Shown here: in pieces, positions 23,838 to 32,556 of the stretch
How positions within the stretch are numbered: the first letter of the stretch is position 1
Layout: each line of letters opens with the position of its first letter
NCBI GenBank assembly: GCA_902491515.1
Contig: CABUIC010000018.1
Coordinates: 1-48,252, forward strand
Source: an uncultured Porphyromonadaceae bacterium
Lineage (GTDB): Bacteria > Bacteroidota > Bacteroidia > Bacteroidales > Muribaculaceae
DNA length: 48,252 nt
Direction: 5' to 3'
Made by a program: the position numbers and the translations under genes
Notes under the pieces: generated by a model
What the model saw: only the letters and a program-made list of their open reading frames with translations
What the model was told of the DNA's origin: nothing
The model's database searches: none

Positions 23838-24814
23838 CGTTGTTCGATTATATACTCGGCGGAATCCGCCGAAAGGTGGACATTCACAAGCTCGTTGGGG
23901 ACGTCGCTGAGGCGCAGACGGAGCTTTTTGGAGGCTGGAGAGATGCGGCGGTAGTCGGCCTGGACGCGGAAACGGGGATTGGTGGTGGCGTAGAGGCTCA
24001 TGGGCACCATATAGTACACGTCGATCTGCGCGGGGAAGGTAATGAGCTTGACCCCGGCCGGGACGTTTACAGGCTCAATGACGACCTTTCGCTGCTTGAT
24101 GATAAGAGGCTCGACGTCGTAGCTGACATCGACACTGTCGGGAATAACGCGGGAGCCCGAGGGACCGAGCACGCGGACACGCTTGGTGAAGGAGGAGCCT
24201 ACGTCGGTCAGGCGCAGCGGCTCCGTCGAGACGAAGCGGAGGCCCTGCGGGAGCGCCGTGCCTCCCGGGACGAAGACGCGGACAGAGTCGACGGACATCC
24301 TTGGCTTTCCGATAATCGAGGCGTTGGGGCCGGTGGAGACCTTGGCGTCGAGACGGAGGGGGAGCCGGTAGCCGGGATGTGTGGTATAGGCGATGTTGAT
24401 TGAGTCCGGGAAGACCACGGCGACCTGCGAGCCGTCGGTTGCGCTCCGGACCAGCGCCTTGAGGTCGGCTGAGGAGAGAAGCAGGCGCCCTTTTGAGCGG
24501 TAAACTCGGAAGTCGATGTTTACGGTGGGCTTGCTCCCTAACTGAAGCTTGAGCATCTGAGTGCCGTGGGCCATCAGGCTCACGCCGAGTGTCTGGGGCC
24601 CGGGGGAAACGAGGGTGACGGAATCGGGGACGTGAGTAATTCGGAGCGGGAGACGCATGTCGAACTGCTCCTCGTCGCTGAGAGACATCACGAACCAGAG
24701 GACCGTGCTGACGGCGAGAAAGATTAAAAACATCAGCGCATCCTTGCCGTGGCGGGAATGGCCAAGGTCAACGATGCGCCTGATGATAGGCTTTATGCTC
24801 GAAACCGCAGACAC
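23834..24814 (-). CDS. YbbR-like (CdaR-type) domain membrane protein
   Basis: 326 residues with one N-terminal membrane helix (ALMFLIFLAVSTVLWFVMSL, about residues 25-45) and an extracytoplasmic part containing YbbR-like repeats, seen in RLPLRITHVPDSVTLVSP and similar strand motifs (LRLDAKVSTGPN, VRVFVPGGTALPQGLRFVST). In Firmicutes the related CdaR regulates the diadenylate cyclase CdaA; no cyclase gene is in this window. The order yajC, ybbR, coaE is common in Bacteroidales. It overlaps coaE by four bases and begins 37 bases after yajC ends. Confidence 0.85.
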   Translation of the reverse strand: MSAVSSIKPIIRRIVDLGHSRHGKDALMFLIFLAVSTVLWFVMSLSDEEQFDMRLPLRITHVPDSVTLVSPGPQTLGVSLMAHGTQMLKLQLGSKPTVNIDFRVYRSKGRLLLSSADLKALVRSATDGSQVAVVFPDSINIAYTTHPGYRLPLRLDAKVSTGPNASIIGKPRMSVDSVRVFVPGGTALPQGLRFVSTEPLRLTDVGSSFTKRVRVLGPSGSRVIPDSVDVSYDVEPLIIKQRKVVIEPVNVPAGVKLITFPAQIDVYYMVPMSLYATTNPRFRVQADYRRISPASKKLRLRLSDVPNELVNVHLSADSAEYIIEQR

Positions 24815-24851
24815 AGGGAGCGAAGGGGGAGGAAAAGGGGAGGAGCAGGAA

Positions 24852-25172
24852 TTACTTGCCGTTCTCCTGCGCGGACTGGTTTGCGTCCTCGGCGGAGGGG
24901 TATACGGAGCCCTTGTCCACGCGGATGCTCGTGGAAGGAGCGATTTCGACGATGAAGTATGTTTCCTTCACCTCCTTGATTGTGCCGTAGATGCCGCCGG
25001 CTGTAACGACCTTTGAGCCGCGGTCGAGGCTTTCGCGGAATTTGCGGATTTCCTTCTGACGCTTCTGCTGGGGACGAATCATGAAGAAGTAGAAGATGAC
25101 GAAGAGGGCGACGATCATCAGAATGCCGCCCCAGTCTGCTCCGGCCTGGCCGGCTTGAAGAAGAATGCTCAT
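24852..25172 (-). CDS. yajC: Preprotein translocase accessory subunit YajC
   Basis: 106 residues. One membrane helix (ILMIVALFVIFYFFMI) is followed by RPQQKRQKEIRKFRESLDRGSKVVT, the family signature, then GGIYGTIKEVKETYFIVEI. YajC joins the SecDF-YajC complex at the inner membrane and stimulates protein export. The gene lies between nusB and the ybbR-like gene, the usual Bacteroidales order, with 39 bases to nusB. Confidence 0.95.
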   Translation of the reverse strand: MSILLQAGQAGADWGGILMIVALFVIFYFFMIRPQQKRQKEIRKFRESLDRGSKVVTAGGIYGTIKEVKETYFIVEIAPSTSIRVDKGSVYPSAEDANQSAQENGK

Positions 25173-25211
25173 AATCAGTGATGGGGGTTATGGGGTTGTC
25201 TGTTTATTGAG

Positions 25212-26645
25212 TTATTTCTTGTCCTGGGGAAGGGGCTTTGTGAGACGGCCTTCCTTGTTGAGGCGCGTGATTACGGAATAAAGGATGCCGTTGACGAACT
25301 GTCCGCTCTTGGGCGAGCAGTAGTTGTTGGCAATCTCGATATACTCGTTGAGGGTCACGGCCACGGGAATCGAGGGATAGTGGATGAGTTCGGCGATGGC
25401 TGTCATTATTACAACGGCATCCATTAGGGGAATTCGTCCGGTGTCCCACTGGGTGGTGTCGATGAAGCTGTCGATGAGTGCGCGGTATTCGCCGGCGTTC
25501 TTAACGACGGCCTCGAAAAGTCCGGCTCCGAAACTCTCGTCCTCCTCGTTCATGAACTTCGGGAGGAGCTCGAGGCGTCCGTCGGGAGATGTGCCCGTGC
25601 GCTTGAGGGTCTTGAGCGCATATGTGGCCATGGTGTTGAGGTCGTCGTTCCAGTAAATGGACTGGGGCTCGAGCGCCTTGGCGAGCTCTTCCGAGGGAAG
25701 AATCTCGAAGCGGAGGAGGTCTCTCCAGAATCGGGTGTCGACGGCGAAATCGGGCATGGAGGAGTCCATGTAGTTTCGGTAGATTTCGGATTCCCTGACG
25801 AGAGCGAGGATATCACCGAGGAGGTCGTCGGCGTCGCGCCAAGCGGCGGGGTCGGCCTCGGGATGCTTCTCAAGATATTCCCGGAAAGCCTCGTCGTCGG
25901 CGAGAGTGGCGACAAATGTGTTGTCGACGAAGCGCATGGGGGGATTGAGGTCATCGGGAGTGGGAGCGTACTTGTGCTTTGCCTCGTCGTAGCGGCGCTC
26001 CTGAAGCTGGGTAAGCCGGAGCGGGAGGGCCAGGACGGCTACGTAGAGGTTGTAGGCGCTTTCGAGAGAGGCGTCGAGGGCGTGGCGGGCGTAACGGTAG
26101 GAGCCGCGGTTGTTCTCGAGGGATGCGATTGTCTCAAGGAACATCCCGAGTCCGGCCTCGAAGCCTTTGCGGCTGTAGTTTCTGTCGCGACGGAAAGCGG
26201 AATCGACATCGGAGCTTTTCTCGACAATGGACTTGAAGACCACTGTCCAGAAGCTGAGTTCGGCAGCCATCGAGTCGTCCTTGGCCTTCTTGAAGTCGGC
26301 AAAAACGGCAGAATCGTAAATTACGGGGACGAGGGCGTCGGCAAGGGGCGCCGTACCGGAGAGGGCGACGCGGTGTTTGAGGAAAACGTCCCTGACAATG
26401 GGGTCGTCGGCGAGGGCCTTGCCGATCTGAGGGGGAAGAGTGATCCGCAGACGGGGCTGGGGCTTAGCTCCGGCGAGCCGGGTGAGGAGGGACAAAAGTT
26501 TAAGATAAACCTCGTAAGCGTAAATCTGATCGCGCTTGGACTCGGCGGGGTCCGGAGCGTCGAAGAGTTTGAAATCGTTGCGGGTCAACAGATACGAGTA
26601 GAGAATCTGGACAGTTTTGATTCGGATTAAACTACGGTTTATCAT
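25212..26645 (-). CDS. nusB: Transcription antitermination factor NusB, extended form
   Basis: 477 residues. The N-terminus MINRSLIRIKTVQILYSYL and the C-terminal domain (GEYRALIDSFIDTTQWDTG, MDAVVIMTAIAELIHYPSIPVAVTLNEYIEIANNYC, GQFVNGILYSV) are NusB features; the last 130 or so residues carry the core fold. NusB with NusE binds boxA RNA to permit antitermination of rRNA operons. The middle is far longer than in the about 140-residue E. coli protein; Bacteroidetes NusB proteins are usually extended, but this seems longer still. A promoter (26677-26707) lies just upstream. Confidence 0.88.
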   Translation of the reverse strand: MINRSLIRIKTVQILYSYLLTRNDFKLFDAPDPAESKRDQIYAYEVYLKLLSLLTRLAGAKPQPRLRITLPPQIGKALADDPIVRDVFLKHRVALSGTAPLADALVPVIYDSAVFADFKKAKDDSMAAELSFWTVVFKSIVEKSSDVDSAFRRDRNYSRKGFEAGLGMFLETIASLENNRGSYRYARHALDASLESAYNLYVAVLALPLRLTQLQERRYDEAKHKYAPTPDDLNPPMRFVDNTFVATLADDEAFREYLEKHPEADPAAWRDADDLLGDILALVRESEIYRNYMDSSMPDFAVDTRFWRDLLRFEILPSEELAKALEPQSIYWNDDLNTMATYALKTLKRTGTSPDGRLELLPKFMNEEDESFGAGLFEAVVKNAGEYRALIDSFIDTTQWDTGRIPLMDAVVIMTAIAELIHYPSIPVAVTLNEYIEIANNYCSPKSGQFVNGILYSVITRLNKEGRLTKPLPQDKK

Positions 26646-26676
26646 TATTAATGTGCGTCTATGAGTAATTCGGGTG

Positions 26677-26707
26677 CAAAGATACGAATTTTTACCGACG
26701 AAACAAA
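26677..26707 (-). promoter_or_regulatory. Promoter of nusB
   Basis: On the minus strand, TTTG (26704-26707) and TATCTTTG (26677-26684) stand 19 bases apart, a good fit to the Bacteroidetes -33/-7 consensus. The -7 element is 31 bases upstream of the nusB start at 26645 and lies inside the 63-base gap after thiL. Confidence 0.75.
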
Positions 26708-26708
26708 A

Positions 26709-27782
26709 TCACTTTCCGGCGTCCTCGTCTGCGGGAACGGTGCCGGAGGGCTCCGCGTCCTTCTTGGCGAGGGAATTCCAGCCCTGGGCCTTGAGTGGAA
26801 TCTCGGCCCCGTCGCGGGTGACGAGCGCGCATCCGAGTTCTTCCCGGGTGATACGGCCAATGAGCTTTATGCCGGGAATTTTCTTTATGCGCTCGTGGTC
26901 GGTGAGGGGGACGGTGAAAAGGAGTTCATAGTCCTCACCGCCGTTGAGAGCCGTGGTGACGAGGTTCATGTTCAGTTCCTCGGCCATGACAGCTGTCTGG
27001 TAGTCGATGGGGATGCGGTCCTCGTAGACGCGGCAACCCGTGTGGCTCTGGCGGCAGATATGTATGAGTTCTGATGAGAGGCCGTCGCTGACATCCATCA
27101 TGGCTGTCGGGCGTATGCCTTCCTTGCGGAGGAAGGCGATGATGTCCTTGCGGGCCTCGGGCTTCAGCTGCCGCTCGATGAGATATTCCTTTCCGGCGAA
27201 GTCGGGCTGGAAGTCCGGCTGTCCTGCGGAAGCCACTTTCTCTCGCTCGAGGGCCTGAAGACCCATATATGCGGCTCCAAGGTCACCGCTGACGCAGATG
27301 AGGTCTGTGTCGCGGGCACCGTCGCGGCGGATCACTTCGTCCTTGGGGGCATCGCCGATGCAGGTGATGGAAATGACGAGCCCCTGGCGTGAGGCGGAGG
27401 TGTCGCCTCCGACGAGGTCGACATTGTAGATTTCGCAGGCGCGCCGGATACCGGCGTAGAGCTCCTCGAGGTGCTCGACGGTGAATCGCGCGGAGACACC
27501 GAGGCTGACGGTAATCTGGCGGGGGGTGCCCCCCATCGCGTAGATGTCGGAGAAGTTTACGACGGCAGACTTGTAGCCGAGGTGCATCAGGGGGACGTAA
27601 GTGAGGTCGAAGTGGACGTTCTCGAGGAGAAGGTCGGTTGTGACGAGCACTTCGGTGTCCTTATATTCGAGAATTGCCGCATCGTCCCCCACCCCTTTGA
27701 GGGTGGAGGCGTTGCGGACGGGAAAATCGCGGGTGAGCCGGTCGATGAGACCGAATTCGCCGAGTTCGGAAATTTCTGTCAT
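26709..27782 (-). CDS. thiL: Thiamine-monophosphate kinase
   Basis: 357 residues of the AIR-synthase-like (PurM) fold. Motifs: GVGDDAAILEYKD (the ATP/Mg-binding GDDAA), TTDLLLENVHFDLTY, VNFSDIYAMGG, VDLVGGDTSAS, and the C-terminal MMDVSDGLSSELIHIC and GGEDYELLFTVP. It phosphorylates thiamine monophosphate to thiamine diphosphate. The C-terminal tail is Asp/Glu-rich and slightly longer than usual. It follows punA after 30 bases, in the sppA-lpxK-punA-thiL run. Confidence 0.95.
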   Translation of the reverse strand: MTEISELGEFGLIDRLTRDFPVRNASTLKGVGDDAAILEYKDTEVLVTTDLLLENVHFDLTYVPLMHLGYKSAVVNFSDIYAMGGTPRQITVSLGVSARFTVEHLEELYAGIRRACEIYNVDLVGGDTSASRQGLVISITCIGDAPKDEVIRRDGARDTDLICVSGDLGAAYMGLQALEREKVASAGQPDFQPDFAGKEYLIERQLKPEARKDIIAFLRKEGIRPTAMMDVSDGLSSELIHICRQSHTGCRVYEDRIPIDYQTAVMAEELNMNLVTTALNGGEDYELLFTVPLTDHERIKKIPGIKLIGRITREELGCALVTRDGAEIPLKAQGWNSLAKKDAEPSGTVPADEDAGK

Positions 27783-27812
27783 TATATATAATAAGGAGTG
27801 AGGATAGGGAAA

Positions 27813-28628
27813 TCAGCAGCGTGCGACCATCTCCTTCATGAGGGCCACGACCGTGGGCTGTGCGTTGACGGCGGCCTTCTGGACTTCCTCATGCGAGGGA
27901 ACATCGGTGATATCCTTGCCTCCGAGGTCGGTTATGACGGAGATACCGAAGACCTCCATCGACATGTGCTTGGCCACGATAACCTCGGGGACAGTGCTCA
28001 TGCCGACGGCGTCGCCGCCGATAACGCGGAAGTACTCGTACTCGGCGGGCGTCTCGAATGTGGGGCCGGGGGTGCCGACATATACGCCGTGCATGAGTCT
28101 GAGGCCTTTCTCGCCCGAAATTTTGTCGGCGAGAGCCACGAGGCGGTGGTCATAGGCCTCGGTCATTGCGGGGAAGCGCGGGCCGAGCTCCTCGAAGTTC
28201 TTGCCTCGGAGGGGATTTTCGGGGAAGAGGTTGATGTGGTCGGTTATTACCATGACGTCGCCGACGCGGAACTCCTTGTTCATGCCTCCGGCTGCGTTGC
28301 TGACGAAGAGGGTCTTGACTCCGAGGGCCTTGAAGACGCGGACTGGGAAGGTGACGGTCTTCATGTCGTAGCCTTCGTAGTAGTGGAAGCGGCCCTGCAT
28401 GGCGATTACGCGGCGACCGCCGAGGGTTCCGAAGATGAAGTTGCCGCTATGTCCGGCAACAGTGCTTTCGGGGAAGTTGGGGATGTCGTGGTAGGGGATT
28501 ACAAGCTTGTCGGAGATGTGGTCCACGAGGGGGCCGAGGCCTGTGCCGAGGATGATTGCGATTTCGGGCATCGGTCCGTCGACTTTAGAACGGAGGAAGT
28601 CGGCTGTCTGTCTGATTTTTTCGAGCAT
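27813..28628 (-). CDS. punA: Purine nucleoside phosphorylase
   Basis: 271 residues of the trimeric PNP family: IAIILGTGLGPLVDHI (phosphate-binding loop), SGNFIFGTLGGRRVIAMQGRFHYYEGY, FVSNAAGGMN (purine-binding Asn/Gly region), GTPGPTFETPAEY, VGMSTVPEVIVAKHM and FGISVITDLGG. It cleaves purine nucleosides with phosphate to base and ribose-1-phosphate for salvage. Length matches the family. The gap upstream to lpxK is 74 bases. Confidence 0.93.
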   Translation of the reverse strand: MLEKIRQTADFLRSKVDGPMPEIAIILGTGLGPLVDHISDKLVIPYHDIPNFPESTVAGHSGNFIFGTLGGRRVIAMQGRFHYYEGYDMKTVTFPVRVFKALGVKTLFVSNAAGGMNKEFRVGDVMVITDHINLFPENPLRGKNFEELGPRFPAMTEAYDHRLVALADKISGEKGLRLMHGVYVGTPGPTFETPAEYEYFRVIGGDAVGMSTVPEVIVAKHMSMEVFGISVITDLGGKDITDVPSHEEVQKAAVNAQPTVVALMKEMVARC

Positions 28629-28702
28629 GGTCGGAAAAAGTGTGTTGGTATGGTTTTATGTTCGGTCTGTATATAACGCCGGAGTGGAGTCCGGAGTTTA
28701 AA

Positions 28703-29797
28703 TCATTTTCTGATGGCGTCGCGGATTACCTCCTCGAGACTCTTGTCGGTTGTGGCGGTGCTGGAGTTGTCGACCATCTCGACTTCGACGGGGAGGAAGT
28801 ATGTGACGGCCTTGAGCTCGTGGGGGAAGTAGGGGTTGTTGACCATCCTGACGGCGTCCTTCTCGGTTGTGACAATGATTCTCTGGCGGCCTTTCAGGGC
28901 TCTGTATCTCGCGAGGAGGTGGTCGAAATCCTTGCGGGTGTAGTTGTGGTGGTCGGGATAGACGTCGACCTTCACCACGGCGTCGAAGTCCTTTAGGAAA
29001 CGGACGAAAGGCCTTGGGTTGCCGATTCCCGCCACGGCGAGGAGGGAGTCGGAGGCGGTGAGATAATCGAGGTAAGGGAAGGAGGTGGCGTTGTCAGGGA
29101 AGACGGGCTTCAGGGGCCTGTAGGCGAAGCGCGAGAAGAAGAGGTGCTGGTAGGGGTAGAGGTCGTAGTTACGGGTCTCGACGCGGTAGTCGAAGGGCCT
29201 GAGTCCGGCGGGGCACTTTGAGACGACAAGGATGTCGGCGCGGTAAACGCCCCGGCGCCCCTCGCGGAGGCGCCCGTAGGGCAGCAGTTTGTCGCGGTAG
29301 ATCGGCCGGTTGTACTCGGCCACGAGAATGCTTACCGTGGGCTTGACGTAACGGTGCTGGAAGGCGTCGTCGAGGATGATTAGATTGATGGAGGGGTCGA
29401 TTTCGAGGAGCTTGCGGATTCCGGCGACGCGGTCCTCGCAGACGGCCACGTGGACGCGCCCCTCGAACTTGTGGTATATCTGATAAGACTCGTCGCCGAC
29501 GGTCCGGGGCGTGGACCGGGCGTCGGCGAGGACGAAGCCCTTTGTCTCGCGCTTGTAGCCTCTGGAGAGGACTGCCACGCGGTGTGTCGACTCGAAGAGG
29601 GAGGCCACGTACTCTACATGGGGCGTTTTGCCTGTACCTCCGGCAGAGAGATTGCCGATGACTACAACGGGGACATCGAACTTCACTTCCTTGAGGATTC
29701 CCCATTCAAAGAATTTATTGCGCAGGTAGGTCGCCGCCCCGTATATTTTGGAACAGGGCAGCAACACAGCCTCGGCAAAAAAATCCTTGAAAGTCAT
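28703..29797 (-). CDS. lpxK: Tetraacyldisaccharide 4'-kinase
   Basis: 364 residues from the ATG at 29797 (MTFKDFFAEAVLLPCSKIYG); a longer reading frame reaching 29959 would overlap sppA and has a low-complexity N-terminus, so it is rejected. The P-loop is LSAGGTGKTPHVEYV (about residue 55), with VAVLSRGYKRET, VGDESYQIYHKF and LIILDDAFQHRYVKP following, all LpxK features. It phosphorylates the lipid A precursor at the 4' position, at the inner membrane. This supports a Gram-negative host. It starts 19 bases after sppA. Confidence 0.95.
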   Translation of the reverse strand: MTFKDFFAEAVLLPCSKIYGAATYLRNKFFEWGILKEVKFDVPVVVIGNLSAGGTGKTPHVEYVASLFESTHRVAVLSRGYKRETKGFVLADARSTPRTVGDESYQIYHKFEGRVHVAVCEDRVAGIRKLLEIDPSINLIILDDAFQHRYVKPTVSILVAEYNRPIYRDKLLPYGRLREGRRGVYRADILVVSKCPAGLRPFDYRVETRNYDLYPYQHLFFSRFAYRPLKPVFPDNATSFPYLDYLTASDSLLAVAGIGNPRPFVRFLKDFDAVVKVDVYPDHHNYTRKDFDHLLARYRALKGRQRIIVTTEKDAVRMVNNPYFPHELKAVTYFLPVEVEMVDNSSTATTDKSLEEVIRDAIRK

Positions 29798-29816
29798 CGA
29801 GGAGAGAGGAAAGGCG

Positions 29817-31655
29817 TCAACGGATGTACATGAGCTCCATACGAGCCTGGACGGGTGCGAGGGTGCGGAGGCGTGCCACGTACTCGAGGAGTTCGCGGGT
29901 CTCGGCATCGAGCTCGACGGCACCGGGCGCGGGCCGCAGAGCTGCGCGGGCCTCGTCAAGGGCTCCGCTGCGGGCCATCATGGTCCAGAAGTCGTCGGAG
30001 GTCTCGGGATAGTATACAACCTTTATGTCGTTGTCGCCAAGCTCGTTCTTCATGTCGGCAATAGCCTCCTCGAGGCCTCCGATTTCGTCAACGAGACCGA
30101 GAGTAAGGGCTGATGCGCCTACCCAGACACGGCCTTCGGCGATTTTCTTGACATCGTCCTGACTCATGCCGCGGCCTGCGGCCACTCGTTTGGTGAAGAG
30201 GTCGTAAGTGTTCTCGACGCTCTCCTGGAGTGCGGAAGCCTGCTCGGGAGTCAGGGGCGATACGAGTGTGGGAGGCATGGCGTTGGGGTTTGACTCGATG
30301 GTGGTGAAGTTCACGCCGAGCTTGCCCGTGACGAGGCCGGAGGCGTCGGGAATCATGCCGAATACACCGATTGAGCCCGTAAGGGTCGTGAGGTCGGCGA
30401 AGATGCGGTCGGCGCCACAGGAGATGTAGTAGCCTCCGGATGCGGCATAGTCGCCCATGGAGACGTAGAATTTCTTACCCTTGGACTTGAAGTATTCGAG
30501 AGCTTCCCAGATTTGCTCGGAGGCGAATGCCGAGCCGCCCCCGGAGTTCACGCGGAGAACGAGAGCTCGGACGTCATCGTCATCGGCGAGGGCTACGATT
30601 TCGGGGACCATTCGCTCGCCGACAATGCCGTTGCCCTCGGTGTCGGTGATGTCGCCGGTTGCGTAGAGCACGGCAAGGTGCTCGCCGTGGGCGGGCTTGT
30701 CGGCCTTGTCCTTATTGCCCCGGCTCTGGGCGAGGGCTGCTTCGAATATTTTGGCAGGGTCGTCCCCTGCGTCGCCGACAAGCTCGGCGGGGGAAACGTA
30801 TCGGAGGTCCTCGTCGGCTTCGAGGCCGGTGAGGGTGCGCAGGCGGTTCTCGAAGACGCGGCGGTAGATGAGGGCGTCGACGAGGCGGGCGTCGCGGGCG
30901 GTCTCGGCGCTGCGGGCGGCGAGGAAGGTGCTTGCAAGCTCGGTAACTTTCGCAGGCTCAAGGGAGCGGTTCTCGGCCACTACCCCGCTCACCCACGACC
31001 ATATGGAGTCGACGTAGGTCTGTGTCTGGAGCTTAGAGGGCTCGGAGGCCGAGGTGAGGATGAAGGGCTCGACGGCGCTCTTGAAGGAACCGACCTTGAC
31101 AATCTGCATCTTCACGCCGACCTTGTCCATAAGCCCCTTGAAGAAGGGAATCTGGGAGGCGATGCCGTGGAGGTTCACGCTTCCGAGAGGATTGATGAAG
31201 ATGCTGTCGGCCACGGAGGCCAGAATGTAGTCGCCCTGCTCGTAGGAGTCGGCGTAGGCGTACATCCACTTATTGGAGCCGTTCTTGAAATCCACAAGTG
31301 CCTGAGTCAGCTCCTCGCAGGTTGCGAAACCCATGGAAGCGCCCCGGCAGTCGAGGACAACGCCTTCAATGCGGTCGTCTGTCTGTGCTTTTTTCAGCGA
31401 TTCGATAAGGTCGCGGAGAATCGGACCGTCGGATACATTTCCGCGGAGGACGTCGGAAAACGAAGTCTCCGGGGAGCGCTCTTCAATCGCGCTGGAAAGG
31501 TCGAAATAGAGGATTGAGTGGTCTTTGATACCTGTATCGGACTCTGAGCCGGCTGCGATGCCGACAAGGAGGAGCCCACCGAAGATAATCAGTAAAAACG
31601 AAATCCAGATCCCGGCCACAGTGCCCAGGAGCGAGATAAAAAAGCGCTTAAGCAT
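29817..31655 (-). CDS. sppA: Signal peptide peptidase SppA, 67 kDa type
   Basis: 612 residues with an N-terminal membrane anchor (LLGTVAGIWISFLLIIFGGLLL) and two tandem S49 peptidase halves. The catalytic Lys is expected in IVKVGSFKSAVEPF in the first half and the catalytic Ser in MGDYAASGGYYISCGADRI in the second, as in E. coli SppA, with RVNSGGGSAFASEQIW nearby. It degrades cleaved signal peptides and membrane fragments at the periplasmic side of the inner membrane. It has a clear promoter (31722-31753) and heads the sppA-lpxK-punA-thiL run. Confidence 0.95.
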   Translation of the reverse strand: MLKRFFISLLGTVAGIWISFLLIIFGGLLLVGIAAGSESDTGIKDHSILYFDLSSAIEERSPETSFSDVLRGNVSDGPILRDLIESLKKAQTDDRIEGVVLDCRGASMGFATCEELTQALVDFKNGSNKWMYAYADSYEQGDYILASVADSIFINPLGSVNLHGIASQIPFFKGLMDKVGVKMQIVKVGSFKSAVEPFILTSASEPSKLQTQTYVDSIWSWVSGVVAENRSLEPAKVTELASTFLAARSAETARDARLVDALIYRRVFENRLRTLTGLEADEDLRYVSPAELVGDAGDDPAKIFEAALAQSRGNKDKADKPAHGEHLAVLYATGDITDTEGNGIVGERMVPEIVALADDDDVRALVLRVNSGGGSAFASEQIWEALEYFKSKGKKFYVSMGDYAASGGYYISCGADRIFADLTTLTGSIGVFGMIPDASGLVTGKLGVNFTTIESNPNAMPPTLVSPLTPEQASALQESVENTYDLFTKRVAAGRGMSQDDVKKIAEGRVWVGASALTLGLVDEIGGLEEAIADMKNELGDNDIKVVYYPETSDDFWTMMARSGALDEARAALRPAPGAVELDAETRELLEYVARLRTLAPVQARMELMYIR

Positions 31656-31721
31656 TTTGATATGTGAGAGTTATTAAACGTTGACGTGAAAAACCGGGCC
31701 CGCGTAGGCCAATAATTCAAG

Positions 31722-31753
31722 CAAAGGTAATAAAAACAATCATCATACACAAA
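31722..31753 (-). promoter_or_regulatory. Promoter of sppA-lpxK-punA-thiL
   Basis: On the minus strand TTTG (31750-31753) and TACCTTTG (31722-31729) are 20 bases apart, a near-perfect Bacteroidetes sigma-ABfr promoter. The -7 element lies 66 bases upstream of the sppA start. Confidence 0.8.
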
Positions 31754-31851
31754 CGATTTTATCACTTTTTTAACAAAGCCCCGCGCCCGCCACGCCCGAG
31801 GAAAAAGTACCGAGGAAAAAGTATCCCGACGGCTGATACCTTATGATTATT

Positions 31852-32064
31852 CTATCTTACCACTACTCTGCCGCGGGTGCCGAGGACCTCGATGAAAGCG
31901 CCGCAGGGCTCGGAACCTTCCGGAAGAGGACGTCCCTGAAGATTGAAGAGCACCGGAGCGTGGGGCTCGCAGGAGCTTTCGACGTGGAGTAGTGCGGAGG
32001 TGAGGTGCGAATAGTCGAAGCATCGCCAGCCTTCAGGTGGTGAACATCCTCTATGAGCTCAACA
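31852..32064 (-). pseudogene. 3'-end fragment of an exported-protein gene
   Basis: An open stretch without a start codon runs leftwards to a TAG at 31852-31854. It reads about 69 codons including FDYSHLTSALLHVE, APVLFNLQGRPLPEG and a terminal VLGTRGRVVVR. The FNLQGR...G followed by a beta-strand and a basic end resembles the C-terminal tails of large secreted Bacteroidales proteins. A TGA in the same frame closes it at the 5' side, so only the tail remains. Frame and end are seen; the family assignment is a guess. Confidence 0.45.
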
Positions 32065-32460
32065 ACTCATTCGGCGACATCTGGGACCCGTCCACACAGA
32101 CCGACTGCTTCCGGGAAATCATCCTCCGGGCCCCCGGCTTCGTCGCTCCCCTGCGCGACATAATACAATATCCTGGCCGTCGAACGCGGCTCCGCGCCGA
32201 GAGAAATGTATATCAGGCGCCTCGACAGCATTGCCGCTATGCACGGACTGCTGGAGGCCTCGGCGCCGCTCGGGGTAATAGTATACTCCGACCGGTACAG
32301 GCTCCGGGGCCATCCCGCCGACCTCGACACAGCGGGGCAATATGCCGAAAAACTGACGGCCTACCACGACGCCCTGAAGTCATACTGGACCCAGCGCCTC
32401 CGCGGCAAACTCGGCATCCCGGCCGGCGCCCCGATTCTGCCATTACTTTCCCGCTACTGA
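32004..32460 (+). pseudogene. Frameshifted gene fragment, unknown
   Basis: Two overlapping open stretches in different frames read as one broken protein. The first, open from 32004, gives VVNILYELNNSFGDIWDPST and ends in PGFVAPLRDIIQ near 32165; the second, from about 32168, gives NILAVERGSAPREMYIRRLD, then LEASAPLGVIVYSDRYRLRG and a C-terminus PAGAPILPLLSRY before the TGA at 32458-32460. A single indel near 32165 would join them into about 150 residues. No start codon fits the beginning and no family is recognised. With the fragment on the other strand it makes 31656-32556 a stretch without intact genes. Confidence 0.4.
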
Positions 32461-32556
32461 GTCCGCAAAGTGAGGAATGCCCGAACAAAAAAGAGTCTGC
32501 GAATGTTTAATATTCAGAAAAACAATGCAGACACTAACTCAAAGCACCCTCATATC

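Noticed and set aside
29798..29959. N-terminal extension of LpxK
   Set aside because: The extra 54 codons overlap the end of sppA and give Pro/Ser-rich sequence not found in LpxK; the ATG at 29797 gives the normal start.
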